Below are positions 1-9,837 of a stretch of DNA of 64,000 nt, in pieces. Within the stretch, counting starts at the first letter, position 1. Every line of letters starts with the position of its first letter. Under the pieces are notes generated by a model. The model was not told the DNA's origin. It made no database searches and was given only the letters and a program-made list of their open reading frames with translations. The stretch covers positions 300,113 to 364,112 of the forward strand of contig NZ_FODZ01000002.1 of the NCBI RefSeq assembly GCF_900110505.1, written 5' to 3'. The position numbers and the translations under genes were made by a program. The DNA is from Luteibacter sp. UNC138MFCol5.1 (lineage in GTDB: Bacteria; Pseudomonadota; Gammaproteobacteria; Xanthomonadales; Rhodanobacteraceae).

Positions 1-6
1 AAAGCT

Positions 7-113
7 GTCGCGGCCGGGTCCGCTCCCACAAGCTACCTGTTGGAGCGGCCCTGGCCGCGACGCCGTTGGAGCCGTGGGCCGCAGGGCCTGATGCGGCCGG
101 GTCCGCTCCCACC
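7..113. repeat. REP-like inverted repeat, family C (GTCGCGGCC..GCTCCCAC)
   Basis: Positions 7-26 pair with 42-61 as an imperfect stem-loop, and a third half-element follows at 93-113. The half-element GTCGCGGCCRGGTCCGCTCCCAC is the reverse complement of the units repeated near 57.5 kb, so this is a dispersed family. It lies just beyond the 3' end of the minus-strand epimerase gene. No coding function is expected. Confidence 0.75.
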
Positions 114-126
114 AAAGCATGCCGGG

Positions 127-1137
127 TCAGGCCTTGTAGTAATCGCGGTACCAGCGGACGAAGCGATCGACGCCCTCTTCCACCGACACCTGCGGCGCGT
201 AGTCGATCGCGCGTTGCAGCTCGCTCACGTCGGCCGCCGTGTCGGGCACGTCGCCGGGCTGCAGCGGGAGCATCTCCAGGATCGCCTCGCGGCCGAGGCA
301 CTGCTCCAGCCGGCGGATATAGTCGAGCAGCTCGACCGGCTGCTCGTTGCCGATGTTGTAGAGCCGGAACGGCGCCACGCCGCTGGACGACGGATCGGGC
401 GAGGCGCCGTTCCAGTCGGTGTCGACGGTCGGCGGCCGATCGAGGCAGCGGATCACGCCTTCGACGATGTCGTCGACGTAGGTGAAGCTGCGCCGATGCC
501 GGCCGTGGTTGAACACGCGCAGCGGTTCGCCGGCGAGGATCGCGCGGGTGAACAGGAACAGCGCCATGTCGGGACGGCCCCAGGGGCCATACACCGTAAA
601 GAAGCGCAGCCCGGTGCTCGGGATGCCGTAGAGGTGCGCGTAGCTATGCGCCATCTGCTCGTTGGCTTTCTTCGTCGCGGCGTACAGCGTCAGCGGATGC
701 TCGGCCGAATCGTGCTCCGAGAACGGCATCGTGCGGTTGGCGCCATAGACCGAACTCGTCGACGCGAACACGAGGTGTTCGACGCCGAGGTCGCGGCAGC
801 CTTCGAGCACATGCAGGAAGCCGGTGACGTTGCTGGACACGTAAACATGCGGATTCTGCGCGGCGTAACGCACGCCCGCCTGCGCCGCGAGGTGCACGAC
901 CCGTCGCGGCCGGTGCGTCGCGAACACCCGGGCGACGGCCTCGCGGTCGGCGAGGTCGGCATGCACGTGGGTGTAGCGCGGATGATCGCGGAAACGGTCG
1001 AGGCGCGCCTGCTTCAGCGTCACGTCGTAGTAGTCGTTGAGGTTGTCGAGGCCGATCACCTCGTCGCCCCGCTCGAGCAGCCGCATGGCCACGTGCGACC
1101 CGATGAAGCCCGCCGTGCCGGTGACCAGTACCTTCAT
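127..1137 (-). CDS. UDP-glucuronate 4-epimerase-type NAD-dependent epimerase (SDR)
   Basis: A 336-residue extended SDR. The Rossmann glycine motif GTAGFIG is at residues 7-13, Ser-128/Ser-129 precede VYG, and the catalytic YxxxK is Tyr-152/Lys-156. The N-terminal sequence with NDYYD resembles CapI/LspL-type enzymes that interconvert UDP-GlcA and UDP-GalA for cell-surface polysaccharide. It lies 14 bp downstream of the UDP-sugar dehydrogenase on the same strand, so the two probably form one operon that makes uronic acid-type precursors. The exact sugar (GlcA or an N-acetylated form) cannot be fixed from sequence. Length is normal for the family. Confidence 0.85.
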   Translation of the reverse strand: MKVLVTGTAGFIGSHVAMRLLERGDEVIGLDNLNDYYDVTLKQARLDRFRDHPRYTHVHADLADREAVARVFATHRPRRVVHLAAQAGVRYAAQNPHVYVSSNVTGFLHVLEGCRDLGVEHLVFASTSSVYGANRTMPFSEHDSAEHPLTLYAATKKANEQMAHSYAHLYGIPSTGLRFFTVYGPWGRPDMALFLFTRAILAGEPLRVFNHGRHRRSFTYVDDIVEGVIRCLDRPPTVDTDWNGASPDPSSSGVAPFRLYNIGNEQPVELLDYIRRLEQCLGREAILEMLPLQPGDVPDTAADVSELQRAIDYAPQVSVEEGVDRFVRWYRDYYKA

Positions 1138-1151
1138 CGATCCGCTCCGCT

Positions 1152-2429
<1,278 letters not shown>

Positions 2430-2507
2430 CGGGCATCCGTTGGCGAAAACGGCGCGACCGGGCTCGAACCCGGCATGGCCGTGGAGCCCGGAAGCCTAGC
2501 GGATCGT

Positions 2508-2533
2508 CCGTGCGGCGCGCCAGCGCCGCACGG
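2508..2533 (-). terminator. Perfect 11-bp hairpin behind the small secreted-protein gene
   Basis: CCGTGCGGCGC (2508-2518) pairs with GCGCCGCACGG (2523-2533) across a 4-nt loop. It starts one base after the stop codon of the minus-strand gene 2534-2950. There is no U-tract, so it may act as an mRNA-end stabiliser or weak terminator. Confidence 0.4.
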
Positions 2534-2950
2534 TCAGCCGCCTTCCGCGGCCGGCAGCTCGTTGACGTCGCGCACGCTGTAGACGTCGATCCCGTAGGGC
2601 GCCTTCGCGTCCCCGGTGGCCTTGAAGCGCCCGAAGACGGTGGCATCGGCCCTCACGCCCTTCTCGCCGACGGTCCGGCGGAACGCCGACACGTCGCGTT
2701 TCTTGCTGGCGTTGTCGTCCATGCTCAGGCTGAGCGAGGCGGCGCACTGGGTGTCCGAGAGCGTGGTGACCTTGCCCTCGGTGCTGGCGACGCCCCTGAC
2801 CGTGACCGTGGTCCCGACGTAACGCTGGGCCGTGCCGACGACGCTGCAGATCGAGTCCGGCGGCGTGTCGTCGGACCGGGCCGCGGCGACGCCGCTGGCG
2901 AACAGCAGGATGGCGACGCCCGTCGCCCGTGCGAAAGTGACGGCTTTCAT
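2534..2950 (-). CDS. Small exported protein of unknown function
   Basis: A 138-residue protein with an N-terminal signal peptide: Lys-2, a hydrophobic stretch from about residue 9 to 23, and AAA-R at the likely cleavage site. Start 2950 was chosen because GGGGGAAT lies a few bases upstream and the signal peptide begins there. A longer frame to 3100 would bury it. The mature part carries two cysteines and a short beta-rich sequence with VGTTVTVRGVAS, reminiscent of an OB-fold-like periplasmic protein, but no family is recognised. It is monocistronic and divergent from the acidic protein at 3118. Confidence 0.7.
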   Translation of the reverse strand: MKAVTFARATGVAILLFASGVAAARSDDTPPDSICSVVGTAQRYVGTTVTVRGVASTEGKVTTLSDTQCAASLSLSMDDNASKKRDVSAFRRTVGEKGVRADATVFGRFKATGDAKAPYGIDVYSVRDVNELPAAEGG

Positions 2951-3117
2951 AGGTATTCCCCCTTGATACCGGCCCTGCGCGGACCGAGCCGAATGGATGG
3001 CTAAACCAAGGACACCGCGTTTTCGGCAAGGGGTCAATAAGAAAAATGGGTAGACGGAGGGCCCGCGCCGGTGCGGTTGCCACATAATGGGCGTCCCCAC
3101 CCGATCACTGGAACGCC

Positions 3118-3654
3118 ATGGCCTCCTGGGAAGACGACGACTACGACGACCGCTTCGACCACGACGACGACGAGGATGCCGAGGACACCGTCGAGAAGCA
3201 GGTCTGGCAGTTGCTGCTGCTCATCAATCCGGGCGACGAGGACGGCGCGCTCCAGCAGTTCAACGCCTACCGCGAGACGGCGGAGGAAGAAGGCGACGAC
3301 GACCCGATGCACATCGTGGCGCGGGTGACGGACTGGCGCTCGGGGTTCGAGGTCGACGAAGACGACACCCGCACGCTGGTGGAGGCCATCAACGAGCTGG
3401 TCAGCCGCTGGAACCTCACGATCGACTGGGACGGGGACCCGGACGACGACGAGTTCCACGAGGACCTCGATGGCGCCGAGGTGTTCGCGCGCGCGTTCGA
3501 TCAGCTGAACCAGCACGGCTACACCCTCTGGTCCCGCGAGGCCGACGACGAGGTGCTGGCCGGCTGGATCACGTCGTCGCGCGACGACGAAGCGATGCGG
3601 ATCGTCGCCACGCGGCTCGGCATCAACCTGCGGTTGGGCAGCCAGCTGGGCTGA
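3118..3654 (+). CDS. Acidic hypothetical protein, DUF6630-like
   Basis: A 178-residue soluble protein. The first 25 residues are almost entirely Asp/Glu (DDDYDDRFDHDDDEDAED), followed by an alpha/beta region with WQLLLLINPGDEDGA and a second acidic stretch near residues 105-120. No signal peptide or membrane segment is present. From memory it resembles the DUF6630 group of uncharacterised proteins, and no biochemical role is known to me. It precedes rlmJ by 50 bp on the same strand. A TATACT box at 3693-3698 lies only 6 nt before rlmJ, so the two may or may not be cotranscribed. Confidence 0.7.
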   Translation: MASWEDDDYDDRFDHDDDEDAEDTVEKQVWQLLLLINPGDEDGALQQFNAYRETAEEEGDDDPMHIVARVTDWRSGFEVDEDDTRTLVEAINELVSRWNLTIDWDGDPDDDEFHEDLDGAEVFARAFDQLNQHGYTLWSREADDEVLAGWITSSRDDEAMRIVATRLGINLRLGSQLG

Positions 3655-3704
3655 GCCGCCCTTCCGGGGCGGCGGGCGGGAGTGGCGCCCGCTATACTCC
3701 GCCG

Positions 3705-4604
3705 ATGAACTACCGCCACGCGTACCATGCCGGCAACTTCGCCGATGTCCTCAAGCACATGGTGCTCGTGGCCCTGATCGACTCCCTCGAGCAGAAGGCC
3801 TCGCCCTTCTGCTACATCGACACCCACGCGGGCCGGGGCCGCTACGACCTCAAGGGCTCCGAAGCCCGCAAGACGAACGAAGCGGATGCGGGATTCGGCG
3901 TCCTCCGGACCGCGACCGGCCTGCCGCCCCTGTTGTGGAAATGGCTGGAAATCGTCCGCGCCTGCAACGAAGGCGACGAGATGCGCTTCTACCCGGGCTC
4001 GCCGTGGATCGCCGCGCACCTGATGCGACCGACCGACAGCGCGCAGTTGTGCGAGCTGCACCCCGAGGAGGCCGGCGCGCTGCGCCAGCTGTTCCACCAC
4101 GACAAGCGCGTGCACGTGCACCAGCGCGACGGATACGAGGCGCTCAACGCGCTCGTGCCGCCGAAGGAGAAGCGCGGGCTGGTGCTGATCGACCCGCCGT
4201 TCGAGGCGCAGGAAGCCGAGTTCCGAACGATCGAGAAATCGCTGAAGGCGGCCATGGCGAAATGGCCCACCGGCGTGTTCGCCGTCTGGTATCCGATCAA
4301 GCTGCGCAGCCACGTGCAGCCGTTCCACCGCTGGCTCGGCAAATGCGGCGCGAAGCGCGTGCTGGCGGTCGAGTTGCTGTTGCGGCCGGACGACTCCCCG
4401 CTGCGCCTCAACGGCACGGGCATGGTGATAGTGAACGCCCCGTGGAAACTCGATGACGCCCTTCGCGACTCGCTGCGCCTGCTGCCGAAGCTGCTCGGCA
4501 CGCCGGGCGAATCCGAATACCGGCTGACCTGGCTGGTGGAAGAAGGCAAGGATGAAGCTCCCGCCCACGGTCCGCACGCGCCGCATTCAGTCCGGAGGCG
4601 CTAA
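3705..4604 (+). CDS. rlmJ: 23S rRNA (adenine-2030-N6)-methyltransferase RlmJ
   Basis: A 299-residue protein opening with MNYRHAYHAGNFADVLKH, the family hallmark. The SAM-binding segment includes YIDTHAGRGRY (residues 38-47), and the N6-adenine methyltransferase catalytic motif is Asp-163-Pro-Pro-Phe-166. It methylates A2030 of 23S rRNA (E. coli numbering) using SAM. Start 3705 gives the canonical N terminus; the upstream open frame belongs to the shadow of the previous gene. Standard length, no anomalies. The next gene begins 28 bp later on the same strand. Confidence 0.95.
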   Translation: MNYRHAYHAGNFADVLKHMVLVALIDSLEQKASPFCYIDTHAGRGRYDLKGSEARKTNEADAGFGVLRTATGLPPLLWKWLEIVRACNEGDEMRFYPGSPWIAAHLMRPTDSAQLCELHPEEAGALRQLFHHDKRVHVHQRDGYEALNALVPPKEKRGLVLIDPPFEAQEAEFRTIEKSLKAAMAKWPTGVFAVWYPIKLRSHVQPFHRWLGKCGAKRVLAVELLLRPDDSPLRLNGTGMVIVNAPWKLDDALRDSLRLLPKLLGTPGESEYRLTWLVEEGKDEAPAHGPHAPHSVRRR

Positions 4605-4632
4605 AGTCGCTCCACACGCCAGGAGTCGACCC

Positions 4633-5139
4633 ATGCGCCCGACCAACGCCCGTCTCGCCCTGTCCGCCGCCGTCTTCGCGGCCGCGCTCGCAGGCTGCGC
4701 ACCCGCCCCCATCTACAAGCCCACGCCCAACAACGCCGCGGTGCCGCCGGCACAGGTCGCGCGCGAGCCGGAGCGCTACGCCTCGGCCGACGTGATCTGG
4801 GGCGGCCGTATCGTCAACGTCCGCAACTTCGCGGACCACAGCGAGATCGAAGTCCTCGCCTATCCGCTCGACGGATCGCAGCGGCCGCAGTCGAACGACA
4901 CCGGCAACGGCCGCTTCATCGCCGCCATGCCGGGTTACGTCGAAAGCCTCGACTACCCGGCCGGCGGCCTCGTCACCATCGCCGGCCGTCTCAACGGCAC
5001 GCGTACCGGCAACGTCGGGCAGGCGCAGTACACCTTCCCGCTGGTCTCGGTGAACCAGTCGCACGTCTGGACGGCCAAGGAGATGTCCGGCGGCCATCCG
5101 AACGTGAGCTTCGGCGTGGGTGTCGGCGTCATACGGTAA
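4633..5139 (+). CDS. Slp-family outer-membrane lipoprotein
   Basis: A 168-residue lipoprotein. The signal peptide ends in the lipobox LAGC with the lipidated cysteine at about residue 22. AGGAG at 4621-4625 is the ribosome site that selects ATG 4633 over an upstream in-frame ATG at 4552 inside rlmJ. The body matches the Slp pattern: region PAQVAREPERYASADVIWGG, then beta-strands ending in PLVSVNQSHVW. Slp proteins are starvation- or stationary-phase-inducible outer-membrane lipoproteins whose precise role is unsettled. A hairpin at 5153 follows. Confidence 0.85.
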   Translation: MRPTNARLALSAAVFAAALAGCAPAPIYKPTPNNAAVPPAQVAREPERYASADVIWGGRIVNVRNFADHSEIEVLAYPLDGSQRPQSNDTGNGRFIAAMPGYVESLDYPAGGLVTIAGRLNGTRTGNVGQAQYTFPLVSVNQSHVWTAKEMSGGHPNVSFGVGVGVIR

Positions 5140-5152
5140 GATCCTGCGGATC

Positions 5153-5183
5153 GGCCCGCGCGGAAGATGCCGCGGGCCTTCCT
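5153..5183 (+). terminator. Probable terminator between slp-like and CDF genes
   Basis: GGCCCGCG (5153-5160) pairs with CGCGGGCC (5171-5178) over a 10-nt loop and is followed by the pyrimidine-rich TTCCTTC. It lies 13 bp after the lipoprotein stop and 22 bp before the transporter start. Confidence 0.5.
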
Positions 5184-5200
5184 TCGACGCTAGGAACCTC

Positions 5201-6109
5201 ATGTCCGGACATGCCGACTCGAAGCGCGCGATCTTTCTCGCGCTCGGTGCCAACTTCGCCATCTTCGTCGCCAAGCTGGTCGCGGCGATCTTCACGGGCT
5301 CGGGCGCGATGCTGGCCGAGGCGGTCCACTCGCTGGCCGACTGCGGCAACCAGGGCCTGCTGCTCCTCGGCATGCGACAGGCGAAGCGGCCGCCCTCGCC
5401 GGATTATCCGCTGGGCTGGGGTCGCGCGCTGTATTTCTGGTCGTTCCTCGTCGCCATTCTGCTCTTCAGCGTCGGCGGCATGTTCTCGGTCTACGAGGGC
5501 ATCCACAAGCTGACCCACCCGGAGCCCCTGCGTTACGCATGGCTGGCCGTGGGCGTGCTCGCCTTCTCGATCGTGACCGAAGGCATCTCGATGCACGGCT
5601 GCATGCAGGAGGTGAACAAGGCGCGCGAGGGCCGGCCCCTCTGGCAGTGGTTCCGCGAGACCCGCGCCAGCGAGCTGCTGGTGATCTTCGGCGAGGACCT
5701 CGCCGCGCTCGTCGGCCTGTGCCTGGCGCTGGTCGCCGTCCTGCTGACCATGCTCACGGGCAACCTGCTCTTCGACGCGCTGGGCACCATCGCCATCGGC
5801 GTCCTGCTGATCGTGGTCGCCGTCGCCGTCGCCCGTGAGGTGAAGGCGCTGCTGATCGGCCAGGGCGTCGAGCCGAAGCAGCGGGCCGCGATGCTCGCGT
5901 TCCTCGAGGCCCGCCCCGAGATCGACACCGTCTACAACGTCCTCACCCTGCAGATGGGTACGGACGTCATGGTGGCGATCAAGGCGAAGATGGCGCCCAC
6001 ACCCACGGCCCGCGCCATGGTCGAGGCCATCAACATCGTCGAGGCCGATTTCAAGGCGAAGTTCCGGGACGTCCGCTGGAGCTTCTTCGAGCCGGATATC
6101 GCCGACTGA
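5201..6109 (+). CDS. Cation diffusion facilitator (CDF) metal/proton antiporter
   Basis: A 302-residue inner-membrane protein with about six hydrophobic segments (near residues 10-30, 36-55, 80-103, 113-130, 153-175, 182-202). The metal-site motif HSLADCGNQ lies in TM2 (about 43-51) and a second acidic site, FGEDLAALVG, in TM5. The C-terminal cytoplasmic domain (about 210-302) has the alpha-beta-beta CDF fold. Members export Zn(II), Co(II), Cd(II) or Mn(II) in exchange for protons; metal specificity is not deducible here. The start at 5201 removes a non-homologous 27-residue extension. The HSLAD-C-GNQ pattern places it in the less-studied branch with Cys in place of the usual Asp partner. Confidence 0.88.
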   Translation: MSGHADSKRAIFLALGANFAIFVAKLVAAIFTGSGAMLAEAVHSLADCGNQGLLLLGMRQAKRPPSPDYPLGWGRALYFWSFLVAILLFSVGGMFSVYEGIHKLTHPEPLRYAWLAVGVLAFSIVTEGISMHGCMQEVNKAREGRPLWQWFRETRASELLVIFGEDLAALVGLCLALVAVLLTMLTGNLLFDALGTIAIGVLLIVVAVAVAREVKALLIGQGVEPKQRAAMLAFLEARPEIDTVYNVLTLQMGTDVMVAIKAKMAPTPTARAMVEAINIVEADFKAKFRDVRWSFFEPDIAD

Positions 6110-6122
6110 GGGAAGTCTTCCT

Positions 6123-6200
6123 ATCGCCGATGCGATCGGCTCCCACCCCTCCGGTAGATGGCTTGCTACCGGAGGGGTGGGAGCCGATCGCATCGGCGAT
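6123..6200. repeat. REP element family A, perfect 35-bp inverted repeat
   Basis: Bases 6123-6157 and 6166-6200 are exact reverse complements separated by an 8-nt loop. Each arm begins ATCGCCGATGCGATCGGCTC and continues through CCACCC. It lies between the CDF gene and mfd, which run in the same direction, so read-through RNA would fold into a very stable hairpin. Related copies occur at 9761 and 38989. Confidence 0.9.
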
Positions 6201-6249
6201 GGCCGCGCAGCGGCCTTCCCCGAGTGCCGGGACCTTCACCTCCGGGTAG

Positions 6250-6255
6250 TACAAT
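6250..6255 (+). promoter_or_regulatory. Possible -10 element of mfd
   Basis: TACAAT is found 35 bp before the mfd start in otherwise G+C-rich DNA, with a TAG triplet just upstream. No convincing -35 hexamer at 16-18 bp is seen. Confidence 0.3.
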
Positions 6256-6289
6256 CGACGACTTGTCCGCAAGGCCGTCGCCCGATTCC

Positions 6290-9200
6290 ATGCCCGTAGC
6301 GCTTCCCCGCCCTCCGCTCCCCGTCAACGCCAAGACCCGCCGCTACTGGGCCGCGCCGCACGGCTCGTCCTGGGCGCTGGAAATCGCCGAGGCGGCGCGC
6401 GCCCACGACGGCCTGCTCGTCGTGGTGGTGCGCGATACCCGCAGCGCCGACAACCTCGAGAGCGAGCTGGCGGTCTTCGCGGGCGAGCTGCCCGTGCTGC
6501 ATTTCCCCGACTGGGAAACCCTGCCCTACGACGTCTTCAGCCCGCATCCGGAAGTCGTCTCGCAGCGCGTCGCCACCCTGTACCGCCTGCCGACCACGCG
6601 CCGCGGCGTGCTCGTCGTGCCGGTCGCCACGCTGATGCAGCGCATCGCGCCGCGTACGCACATCACCGGGTCGGGCCTCGTGCTGCGCAAGGGGCAGAAG
6701 CTCGATCTCGCCGCCGAGCAGCGCCGCCTGGAGGCCGCCGGCTACCGCAACGTGCCGCAGGTGACCGAGCCGGGCGACTTCGCGGTGCGCGGCGCGCTGA
6801 TCGACATCTACGCGATGGGCGCGAGCGAGCCCTACCGCGTCGAACTGTTCGACGACGAAGTGGAGTCGATCCGCACCTTCGACACGGAAACGCAACGCTC
6901 GCAACAGCAGGTCGACGGCGTGGACCTCCTGCCCGCCCGCGAATTCCCGCTGACGGAAGACGCCGCGAAGAACTTCCGCGCCAACCTGCGCGAACGCTTC
7001 CCGATCGACATCCGCCGCTGCCCCCTCTACCAGGACATGAAAGAAGGCATGACGCCGGGCGGCATCGAGTACTACCTGCCGCTGTTCTTCCCGGTGACGG
7101 AAACGCTGTTCGACTACATCGCGGGCGACGCGCTGTTCGTCCTCGGCGAGGGCACGCTGGAGTCCTCCGAACAGTTCTGGACCCAGACCGCCGAACGCTA
7201 CGACCAGCGCGCGCACGACATCGAGCGCCCCGTGCTTCCCCCGGCGGAGATCTACCTGCCGCCGGAACAGTTGCGCGAGCGCCTGAACCGCCAGGCCCGC
7301 GTCGACGTCGTGGCGAAGGGCCACGAGCACGCCGTCGACCTCGGCACGCAGCCCGCGCCCGAGGTGCCCCTCAACCGCAAGGGCGAGGAACCCGGCACCG
7401 CCCTGCGCCATTTCCTCGCCAGCTACCCGGGACGCGTGCTGATCGCCGCCGACTCCGCCGGCCGTCGCGAGGCGCTCATCGAGCAGCTGGCCGGCGCGGG
7501 GCTGAAGCCGGTCATCGTCGACGGCTGGAAGGATTTCCTCGCGAGCGGCGAGGCGCTGGCCATCACCGCCGCGTCGCTCGAACAGGGTTTCGCCCTGACG
7601 GAGCCGGCGCTCACGGTGCTCACCGAGCGCGAACTGTTCGGCGAGCGCGTGCGCACCGACCGCAAGCGCCGCGCCGGCGCCGCGCGCGATCCCGAGAGCA
7701 TCATCAAGGACCTGACGGAGCTCTCCGTCGGGTCGCCGATCGTTCATATCGATCACGGCGTGGGCCGCTACCAGGGCCTCGTCTCGCTCGACGTCGGCGA
7801 CATGCCGGGTGAATTCCTCACCATCGAATACGCCAAGGGCGACAAGCTCTACGTCCCCGTGGCCCAGCTCGGCCTTGTCAGCCGCTACACGGGCACCGCG
7901 CCGGAACTGGCGCCGCTGCATTCGCTCGGCGGCGACGCGTGGGAGCGTGCCCGCAAGAAGGCCGCCGAGAAGGTGCGCGACGTCGCCGCCGAGCTGCTGG
8001 CCATCTACGCCCAGCGCGAAGCGCGCCAGGGCGAGTCGCTGCCCGTCGACCGGCAGATGATCGAAGAATTCGCCGCGACGTTCCCGTTCGAGGAAACGCC
8101 GGACCAGCAGGCGGCCATCGATTCGGTGATCGTCGACCTGGCCGCGCCGCGCGCCATGGACCGCGTGGTGTGCGGCGACGTGGGCTTCGGCAAGACCGAG
8201 GTCGCGCTGCGCGCGGCGTTCGCGGCCGCCACGGCCGGAAAGCAGGTGGCGGTGCTCGTGCCCACCACCCTCCTCGCGCAGCAGCACTACCGCAACTTCG
8301 CGGACCGCTTCGCCGACTGGCCGGTGCGGGTCGACGTGCTGTCGCGCTTCAAGTCGAAGAAGGAAGTCGACGCGGCGCTCGAACGCCTCGCCGACGGCCA
8401 GGTCGACGTCATGGTCGGCACGCACAAGCTCCTGCAGCCGGACATTCGTTTCAAGAACCTCGGCCTCGTCATCGTCGACGAGGAACAGCGCTTCGGCGTG
8501 CGCCAGAAGGAGCAGCTGAAGAAGCTGCGCGCCGAGGTCGACCTGCTCACGCTGACCGCCACGCCCATCCCGCGCACGCTGAACATGGCGATGAGCGGTT
8601 TGCGCGATCTGTCCATCATCGCCACGCCGCCGGCGCATCGCACCGCCGTGCGCACGCTGATCTCGACCTGGCAGCCCGCGCTGATCCGCGAAGCCGTCCA
8701 GCGCGAGCTCGCGCGAGGCGGCCAGGTGTACTTCCTGCACAACGAGGTGGAGTCCATCGAGCGCACGGCGCGCGAGCTCGGCGAACTGGTGCCCGAGGCG
8801 CGCATCCGCGTCGCGCACGGACAGATGCCCGAGCGCGAACTGGAACAGGTGATGGCGGACTTCCACCGCCAGCGGTTCAACGTGCTCGTGTCGACCACGA
8901 TCATCGAGTCGGGCATCGACATTCCCACCGCGAACACCATCATCGTCAATCGCGCCGACCGTTTCGGCCTGGCGCAGTTGCACCAGCTGCGTGGCCGCGT
9001 CGGACGCTCGCACCATCGTGCCTATGCCTACCTGATCGTGCCGGACCGCAAGGCGATGACGGCCGACGCGGAGAAGCGCCTCGAAGCGCTCGCGTCGCTG
9101 GAGGAACTGGGCGCCGGTTTCACGCTCGCCACGCACGATCTCGAGATCCGCGGCGCGGGCGAGATGCTGGGCGAGGAGCAGTCGGGTCAGATCCAGGAGA

Positions 9201-9739
9201 TCGGCTTCGGGCTCTACACCGAGTTGCTCGATCGCGCGGTGCGTGCGCTGAAATCGGGCAAGGTGCCGGACTTCGACCTCACCTCGGAACACGAGACCGA
9301 GGTCGAACTGCATCTGCCGGCGCTGATTCCCGAGGATTACCTGCCCGACGTCCACACGCGCCTGACGCTGTACAAGCGCATCGCGAGCGCACGAAACGAG
9401 GAAGGGCTGCGCGAGCTGCAGGTGGAGATGATCGACCGCTTCGGCCTGCTTCCGGACCAGACCAAATGCCTGTTCGCCGTGGCGCAGCTGAAGCTGATGG
9501 CGACGCCGCTGGGCATCCGGAAACTCGACTTCGGCGCCAATGGCGGACGCGTCACCTTCCGCGAGAAGCCCGACATCGACCCGATGGCGCTGATCAAGCT
9601 GATCCAGCAGCAGCCGCGGGTGTTCAAGATGGACGGGCAGGACAAGCTGCGCGTGATCCTCGATCTGCCGGGTTCGGCGGAGCGGGTGCGCACGGCGCAG
9701 GATCTGCTGGTGTCGCTGGGGGCGCCGAGGCCGGGCTAG
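6290..9739 (+). CDS. mfd: Transcription-repair coupling factor Mfd
   Basis: A 1149-residue protein, the usual Mfd length. It has an N-terminal UvrB-like region, then the RNA-polymerase-interacting CarD-like domain with VHIDHGVGRYQGL (about residues 480-540). The RecG-like translocase follows, with Walker A GDVGFGKTEVA (about 624-634), the DEEQ box in VIVDEEQRFGV and the helicase motif GRVGRSHHRAYAYL, and then the C-terminal TRCF domain. Mfd displaces RNA polymerase stalled at lesions and recruits UvrA for strand-specific repair. Start 6290 gives the normal N terminus; the frame remains open upstream through the REP element, which is not expected to be coding. Confidence 0.96.
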   Translation: MPVALPRPPLPVNAKTRRYWAAPHGSSWALEIAEAARAHDGLLVVVVRDTRSADNLESELAVFAGELPVLHFPDWETLPYDVFSPHPEVVSQRVATLYRLPTTRRGVLVVPVATLMQRIAPRTHITGSGLVLRKGQKLDLAAEQRRLEAAGYRNVPQVTEPGDFAVRGALIDIYAMGASEPYRVELFDDEVESIRTFDTETQRSQQQVDGVDLLPAREFPLTEDAAKNFRANLRERFPIDIRRCPLYQDMKEGMTPGGIEYYLPLFFPVTETLFDYIAGDALFVLGEGTLESSEQFWTQTAERYDQRAHDIERPVLPPAEIYLPPEQLRERLNRQARVDVVAKGHEHAVDLGTQPAPEVPLNRKGEEPGTALRHFLASYPGRVLIAADSAGRREALIEQLAGAGLKPVIVDGWKDFLASGEALAITAASLEQGFALTEPALTVLTERELFGERVRTDRKRRAGAARDPESIIKDLTELSVGSPIVHIDHGVGRYQGLVSLDVGDMPGEFLTIEYAKGDKLYVPVAQLGLVSRYTGTAPELAPLHSLGGDAWERARKKAAEKVRDVAAELLAIYAQREARQGESLPVDRQMIEEFAATFPFEETPDQQAAIDSVIVDLAAPRAMDRVVCGDVGFGKTEVALRAAFAAATAGKQVAVLVPTTLLAQQHYRNFADRFADWPVRVDVLSRFKSKKEVDAALERLADGQVDVMVGTHKLLQPDIRFKNLGLVIVDEEQRFGVRQKEQLKKLRAEVDLLTLTATPIPRTLNMAMSGLRDLSIIATPPAHRTAVRTLISTWQPALIREAVQRELARGGQVYFLHNEVESIERTARELGELVPEARIRVAHGQMPERELEQVMADFHRQRFNVLVSTTIIESGIDIPTANTIIVNRADRFGLAQLHQLRGRVGRSHHRAYAYLIVPDRKAMTADAEKRLEALASLEELGAGFTLATHDLEIRGAGEMLGEEQSGQIQEIGFGLYTELLDRAVRALKSGKVPDFDLTSEHETEVELHLPALIPEDYLPDVHTRLTLYKRIASARNEEGLRELQVEMIDRFGLLPDQTKCLFAVAQLKLMATPLGIRKLDFGANGGRVTFREKPDIDPMALIKLIQQQPRVFKMDGQDKLRVILDLPGSAERVRTAQDLLVSLGAPRPG

Positions 9740-9760
9740 TCCCCCGGGTCACCTGCTCCC

Positions 9761-9828
9761 ATCGCCGATACGATCGGCTCCCACCCTTCGGTAGGGAGCT
9801 CTTCGAAGGCCTTGATCGCATCGGCGAT
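9761..9828. repeat. REP element family A, imperfect copy
   Basis: ATCGCCGATACGATCGGCTCCCACCC at 9761 is matched by GATCGCATCGGCGAT at 9814-9828. The central part has decayed. It lies between the convergent mfd and egtD genes and may help end both transcripts. Confidence 0.8.
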
Positions 9829-9837
9829 TACGCTAGC

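Noticed and set aside
6236-9355. A 1039-codon open frame on the strand opposite mfd
   Set aside because: It mirrors mfd exactly, is rich in Arg/His/Val/Ala with no family motifs, and is a by-product of the high third-position G+C.
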